Assembly: GCF_000150275.1 (NCBI RefSeq)
Contig: NW_002060944.1
Coordinates: 1,288,911-1,352,910 of the forward strand
Direction of reading: 5' to 3'
Length of the DNA: 64,000 nt
From: Trichoplax adhaerens
Lineage: Eukaryota; Placozoa; Uniplacotomia; Trichoplacea; Trichoplacidae
Within the stretch, counting starts at the first letter, position 1, and each line of letters opens with the position of its first letter. Both the position numbers and the translations under genes were made by a program. Below, piece by piece: positions 58,041 to 64,000 of this stretch. Under the pieces are notes generated by a model. The model saw nothing but the letters and a program-made list of their open reading frames with translations. It searched no databases and had not been told where the DNA came from.

Positions 58041-61000
58041 ATAGCCTCAAAGGAAAACCGGAAAATAAATATTACGTTCTGTTTTTTCGATGCCTTTAAG
58101 TTAGTGTTCCCTGCTACCTACTAATTTTAGCATAACTAGTCAGCTTTCGGACTCTAGATATTTATCGCTATCAATTATGATGGAATTTTCTTTTGTTAGT
58201 AAATAGAAAGATAATAGAACTATGAAGTGGATATATAACGCGATAGTTAAACTTTGAAACAGCTATCGATACGTCATAGTAGGAATAAATATACTAAAAC
58301 GGGTGAATTAGCTAGTATAATTATACTGTGATAGCATTACAGATTGATTAAAAGAACTGCCTATGGCATACGGCCAATGTGTATATCGTAATTTATTTAT
58401 AGGTGATATTTATATTTCTGTATACGTAGATAGTCTTTTAATTATGAATGATTCTCTCGCGACTTATTTTAAAATCTTCAATTTCTACTTCCTTCATATC
58501 TTACTCTTTCATTGCAGCGCTAGATTTGGGCGGGCAATTTTATTGTTAAACAACTAAGCTTTCTTAGTAATTAGCTAGGCGAATTCATAGTCAGATTGAT
58601 AGGGAAAAAAAGATAGATAAACGCTTATGCCTAATTGATGTTATGAAAAGTATATGTTTAAAGTAAAAGATATGAATGCTAATAGATCGAATAAAACTTT
58701 CATAGCTACAATTAATTTCAATAACTCCATTCAGGTGTGAAAGGTTAGACTTAGATCGTAACTCAAACAGTAACTTTAAGGCTATTTATTGCGATAGCTT
58801 TGACTAACTTCAGAATGGCTACAAAATGAAATAATTCAAGAAGAAATCACCATATTCAGCATTTTTATCTGAATTAAATTCATACTGATTGTAGATGCAA
58901 TACTAAGACATGACTTGAATACAACGTTTTTTCAAAGGGAAAACGACTACTTAAAAGTTAATTTTTAATGTGCAAAATTATAGCTAAATTAGAACTTTAA
59001 ATGATTATAACTCCGTTAATAGGTCTTGAAATTATTTATGCAAGGAGATGACAGTTACTTTGTCAGGTCAGTATTCGTAACAAAATTACATGACCCAGTC
59101 ATAGTAGAAGATCCGTTGCTAAGATATATCTTGAAGCGATTTATACTTAAGGTGAAAAGTTGCTTATATCTCCATGAAGAGTAAAAATGATTAGGTAATA
59201 TCCGTAATGGATGTCTCGCAAAATATTTAAAAATGTAAAAGAAAGATTTTTTAATGGATTTTATTAATATCTTTGGTATGCATAAGATACCATATTTATT
59301 ATGCCGAAGTCAAGTAGGCACAGAAAACTTGTAAATGGGGTTTAAAATTTTGTTTCTGAAAATTTGACCTTCATATTAAATATTAAGATAATAATCTTGA
59401 AAGACAAAAGAATTGCTAATATATTCTAGAATAACAAACTTGCAGTAAACTATCGCATTTAAGAGTTATGTACAATATGAACGCAAAAAATTTTTTTAGT
59501 CTTGTGCATTCCATTCTACCTATTCTATCAATTAATACTGATATATTGAAGCCGATAGGAATCTAACTTGCGTGTTTACTTATTAAGGGAAAGTTATTCA
59601 TAACTTTGGGTATTATTGCATAAATAATCTAATTAAATAGTAATGAATTTAAATATTTAATACCTGTGTACAAGGCATTAAATATGAATGAGATGGTATT
59701 TGAAGTTTGATATAAAATTTTACTGTTATTTCAAATATCGCCAATTTAGGCAACAATCAAAAATATTCTCTTTTGTAACGCTTCTATATTAAAGATACAA
59801 AAATACTGGCTTAATGACTGAACTAAAATTTAAGTTATGCATAATGATCGTAAATTTCTATGTATTCTAATAAATAATCATGTCCATAACTTTTTATTTA
59901 GCAATTATGATAAAACTTTTTCGCATTGGATATTTCACTGGATCCTTTGTGAAAAGTTAAACGAACCGAGGAACATTTAAGTTAATTCTAATATAATATT
60001 CTAATTCTTATATAATATTCAGGAAAGTGATGTATTCTGTAAGTCAAACTGATGTCACTAATTATTATTACCGAAAATATCGTTGTGTTTACGTTAATAG
60101 ATGAGTTTTGTCTTGGTGAAATCTCTAATTTTCTCGTTATGCTATTTCATGGGTTAGAACTAGCTTTAATAATTTCACAAAAATTTCTCATCTTATTAAT
60201 TTACTGTTTTATCGTCGTATCACGTCTCTGTAGTTCATTTTCATTTATTTACACGATCTAATTAGATCAATTATGGCGACTATTGGCACTCCTATTTTGC
60301 ATATTTTCTTAAATCAATGACAATCATTTTAATATTGATTTGTACCCTATCTGGGTATTAGATTGCCAAGCTAAAATAAGATGATTTCCTGCTGGTACAA
60401 ATATCATCTATTTAGAGTATCGTAGTTTTATTTATCCCTCTGTACTTTTGATTTTCAAACTTAATTCCAACATCAGCTAAACTACTGTATTCAGTGTATA
60501 TGTTAAGGTGTATTAATGTCTTACTATACTTCTTGAAGGTTTAATTAGCTAGAAAAATTTGTAGGAGTAGCCAAAGATGAAGTTGGTGGAAATTCGTGCT
60601 TGCATAAGTGCAACTTTACTGTTCCTACTGTTCATATTTATAATTTATTTATTGCTTATAATATTCTCTATAGGTAAATCAGATCGATAAAAGTCATACC
60701 AAATGTACTTTAAATCGCAAATTTGTTTAGTTTTAAATTGAAAAGGTAATCAATAAAACAATAAATCAACTCAGTAGCATGTTCACGTAGCAAAGCATGA
60801 GGTATTGGTGTCATAATTTCAAGATTTATTCCAAGCTATAAGCTTCGCCTGCATTTGGCTTGGATTAAGATCATACTCATACCACAAAAAATTAACATAA
60901 CGTTTTTTTTACTAGCTAATATATGATGCATTCACTAGTTTATTACGGTTCTTATTTAATATAAATTATACCAATTTAGTACCCTAAAGCAATAGCTGTT

Positions 61001-62363
61001 GATTCAGCGTATAGTAAAAATAAAATATCATGCCACCGGGAGCTATAATATGATTCTAATAAGGATTGGTAATTTGCAATTTGAAATTTGGTTAAATAGG
61101 ATAATGTAATTTAATAGATCAGTTTTTGTTTAATACTTGGTAGAATGAAGTATTGATCTATCTCATAGTTTATTTATTATTAATCAATCTGAAGTGCTTT
61201 ATGACGAGAACTTCATGCAGTCAAGATTAAAAAGGGCGGCAGATTTTATCCAAAGACTACAGTTCTTGTAGTAGCTTTAAATTTTAACATAAAGGGTGAT
61301 TAAAACTTTATGAGTACGTAATCAGTTCTAGTCATCATTAAGAAGTATAATATTTATCGTTCACTCAGCAATATGTAATTATTATTTTTGGTGAATAAAT
61401 AGGTGTTATCCAAAATACTAAGAATTTATTGCTAAATTGTAGATTTTACCTTTTTATCAATTACTTAACTGATGATAAATCGGTTTCTACCGTAATTATA
61501 ATCTAAATGTTATAATGGACTAATAAATCCTTTTCATTGCTTGATAGTAATAATTGCTAATAAGATTGTGTATGGCAGTAAATTGGTAATAGATAAAAAT
61601 GGCTACATTGCTATCTAATTTCAAAAATTCAGTATGATGAATAACTGTAGGCACGTAAGTTGAGAGATTAGCTTGTGAATATCAATGCAATATAATTTAC
61701 AATCAAATTTACGCTGATCAAAATGTTTTGAAAGTTTTGATTGACACAGCGACACATTTTATTCTACAACTGTTAATAATTGCTTTTACTGTAAATTATT
61801 TGTAAATGAATATTGTAACTAGCTATATGAAGTATGAATTGTTCATTGCATTATAGCCTGCTAACAGATTCAAGATATGCATAGTGAAAAACTGATAAAG
61901 TACTTTTTGTATTACTTTCTTGTAATTTCCATAATTCCACTATTTAACCAATACAATCAGTACAGTAAGTTATAAGCAAACAGATCCGTCTTTTGCTTAT
62001 GTTTTTGTAAGGATTGTCGGTTTAATGGTGTAAATGAAATTAGATATTTGAAAATCTATTATTCAATCTAAACTGCAGGTATGAAATTTTATAAGTATAA
62101 TCATAGGTACCGGTATTTATTACTAACCCAAGCATAAGTCGAAACTAATACTTTTTTATAATTTTCTAAGTTCAGAGTTATCATAAGTCTTCCTTGCTTG
62201 AAAAAACTTTCGGCACAAATTATGATCACCTCATTTTTCGTTTTTGAAATTGATCAGAAATTGCTCATAATAGCAGTATTTTCACATGGTCCCATACGGC
62301 ATTTGTAAAATTTTTAGAAATTTTACTGTCCTTGATCATTTATGACGGTAATTTATTTGAAAT
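58041..62363. other. Intergenic, scattered hydrophobic ORFs only
   Basis: Open but unrecognised plus-strand frames: 58363-58557 (64 codons), 60052-60261 (about 69 codons, hydrophobic), and a possible first exon at 60576-60674. The last starts at ATG with a signal-anchor-like helix (ATLLFLLFIFIIYLLLIIF) and ends at a GTAAAT donor. No following exon could be identified. The rest is AT-rich with no RNA gene seen. Confidence 0.35.
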
Positions 62364-62455
62364 ATAACTAGTGCAAACTCCCGTCGCTTTACTGACGGTT
62401 TACGATAATGTGCTCATTTAACAGAGGCTCAGTAACTTTATACCGTACCGTGTAT
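62364..62455 (+). repeat. Dispersed repeat with CCGTC/GACGG hairpin, copy 2
   Basis: Matches copy 1 (51834-51945) almost base for base from CTAGTGCAAACTCCCGTCGC through GCTCATTTAACAGA, then lacks about 35 bp before resuming at GGCTCAGTAACTT. The missing part is bounded by short CAGA repeats in copy 1, which suggests a slippage deletion. The end reads ACCGTACCGTGTA, a small local duplication. Confidence 0.75.
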
Positions 62456-62842
62456 TTCCATGGTATATATGCTATAATCGTAAGGTAAGACCGCATGAGT
62501 ACAGAACATAAACGCATGCAAATTGCGTAACAATAGGCGTGATAACCATATTTACTATTGGAACAGTTGAAGTAAAGTGAAGCTTATTTTAACACATTTC
62601 TGTCTTGAATTATTCATGAAGGAATGAATGTTTATCTTAAGATCCTTGTTAAGTCACAAAAGTAAAACACGATAAATCGTTTAGTTTAATAGAACTAGTA
62701 CAATAGTGGTCAAGCAAGATTACTATCAGTACCATCCATGAATCCATTTTAGTCTAAAATAAAGTATGGTTACAGTAGGTTTAATTAAAGCCAATCAATC
62801 TGATAAATTAAGGACAGAATCATACCATGTTATAAATATGTC

Positions 62843-62925
62843 GTTACGGCCAAAACCCGAAGTTGGCCATTGCATACTGCCCGGCCATTACGCGTATTGG
62901 CCGGACTTCCGGTTTTGGCCGTAAC
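62843..62925. repeat. GC-rich hairpin element
   Basis: A perfect 14-bp inverted repeat (GTTACGGCCAAAAC at 62843-62856 and its complement at 62912-62925) extends with few mismatches to arms of about 26 bp (62843-62868 and 62899-62925) around a 30-base loop. The GC content is far above the surroundings. The word TTGGCCGTAACA recurs at 17042-17053. It could be a miniature transposable element or a structured site; no target duplication was clear. Confidence 0.75.
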
Positions 62926-62929
62926 ATGT

Positions 62930-64000
62930 CTATAATATTTATTGATTTTACGTGAGAAAGACCGTTACTTCTTTCAAATATCAATAAAAAAGCAACGTTA
63001 AACTACTTTATCAACCTTCTCGAAAGTGTTGTAAAAATTTTCTATTTATGACTATAGGATACCATGAACATCAGTAAGTATGGTACTCTTGATCACCAAA
63101 AGTAAAGTAGAATTCAAAATCTATGGTAATACGCTAGTGTTTTAACTTTTTTGTAACACAAAAACTGCTTTTAACGGAGGTTAAGCGCAGGCACCAATCG
63201 TTTCTAAGATCAAATTGAACTATGTTTATTATAAAAAGTAATAAGCTCTTTTACGTTTTATCTATTTAAAATACATTAGAGCACTTATAGAACACAAGAT
63301 TAGCCATGATTGGAACACGATCTGTTTTTTTAGCTCATTTATAAATTAGATATGTAAATAATTACTAACAATCTTCATATATAACATTAGTTGATGCGGT
63401 GCGAGCACCGAGACATGCAGCATTGAAAACAACAAGATAGGCAAAATTGATTATGAATTACGATAAGAAATATTTTAGTTCAATGTAAAAATCATTAAAT
63501 GATAGCAGATTCAGAATTTCTAGCTACAATCATCCGGAATAGTATTAACTGAAGACCAATTTATGCTAACAAATGGCTGCTGTGATTTTAAATACGGTTC
63601 TAGTCATATGTTGGTTGAACAGTGGTTAGATATTTATTCAATATAGCTTATAAACCACAATGACTCCGTGTAAAAGAGGTCAGAGTTTACTAGGCGAACT
63701 CAAGTTTGTTGCTAGCGATCATCCCAAGTCTCAACTTCTCGTAGAAGTCCTACATCGGGCTGGACTTTCGCTGTGATATCGTAAACACTAAATAAAGTGA
63801 ATCATCAACTTAACTTCTGTCGTAGCATGATTTTTTGTGGATTATAGCACCAACAGCATGAGTATCAATAGTTCCTCTCAGTATTAATACCAGCCAATAG
63901 CGCAATTGGCAACAATCGCTTCACTTTTTAGTGTACATATTGATATATTGACATAATAATATTTTTCAGCATCAAGTTTATTACTTTTTATTTATTTTGT
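62930..64000. other. Window end, one unrecognised short ORF
   Basis: A 38-codon plus-strand frame at 63660-63776 begins with ATG in a fair context (CACAATGAC) and reads a soluble, protein-like sequence (LGELKFVASDHPKSQLLVEV). It is GC-richer than its surroundings but matches no family I know. Otherwise AT-rich DNA with nothing recognised. Confidence 0.3.

Noticed and set aside
1-64000. CRISPR arrays, bacterial operons, rRNA or spliceosomal RNA genes
   Set aside because: No regular spacer-repeat structure, no ribosome-binding-site-led gene strings and no recognisable rRNA or snRNA cores were seen; the window is plainly eukaryotic nuclear DNA.

Overview
The window is AT-rich, intron-containing animal DNA. 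Four spliced housekeeping or signalling genes of clear animal type were assembled exon by exon: RRS1, a GABA-B-type class C receptor, GOSR2 and LAMTOR2. With them are three intronless rhodopsin-class (class A) GPCR genes, a small SH3 protein and an intron-bearing tRNA-Leu(CAA). Short AT-rich introns, single-exon class A receptors and a GABA-B-like receptor fit an early-branching animal; a placozoan (Trichoplax or Hoilungia type) is my best inference. This rests on gene content and style, not on a database match. One ambiguous base is present at 19547.

Layout. 1013-2101 (+) is a class A GPCR. 2.1-4.9 kb holds a degenerate 150-bp tandem repeat and several exon-like pieces, one of them on the minus strand resembling the glutamine amidotransferase end of CTP synthase. 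4.8-5.2 kb is a dense array of the palindromic word ACTGTACAGT, followed by RRS1 (5434-10757, +, 15 exons). 10.76-27.3 kb is a gene-poor 16.6 kb stretch holding one solo LTR and a few unexplained ORFs. 27338-35701 (+) is the 16-exon GABA-B-type receptor. A second solo LTR of the same family, in inverse orientation, lies at 37.3-37.8 kb. GOSR2 is on the minus strand (38661-41999, 8 exons). tRNA-Leu is at 42418-42539, then more ACTGTACAGT clusters, LAMTOR2 (43754-44874, +, 4 exons), a decayed reading frame (46.4-46.9 kb) and the SH3 protein (47100-49348, +, 4 exons). 53405-54511 and 56681-57685 (both -) are two related class A GPCRs. The last 6 kb has no gene I can name.

How the genes work together. 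They do not form an operon or pathway. The housekeeping products act in separate places: RRS1 in nucleolar 60S assembly, GOSR2 in ER-Golgi fusion, LAMTOR2 on late endosomes and lysosomes. The four receptors are membrane sensors.

The points most worth following are: (i) ACTGTACAGT arrays just upstream of RRS1, tRNA-Leu and LAMTOR2; (ii) co-loss of a conserved cysteine pair in the ligand-binding lobe of the GABA-B-type receptor; (iii) a class A receptor lacking most of the usual activation-switch residues; (iv) several long frames with few stops that look like recently decayed genes. Spliced models were built by hand from GT/AG sites, phase and family similarity. Every one closes in phase, but none is backed by transcript data.
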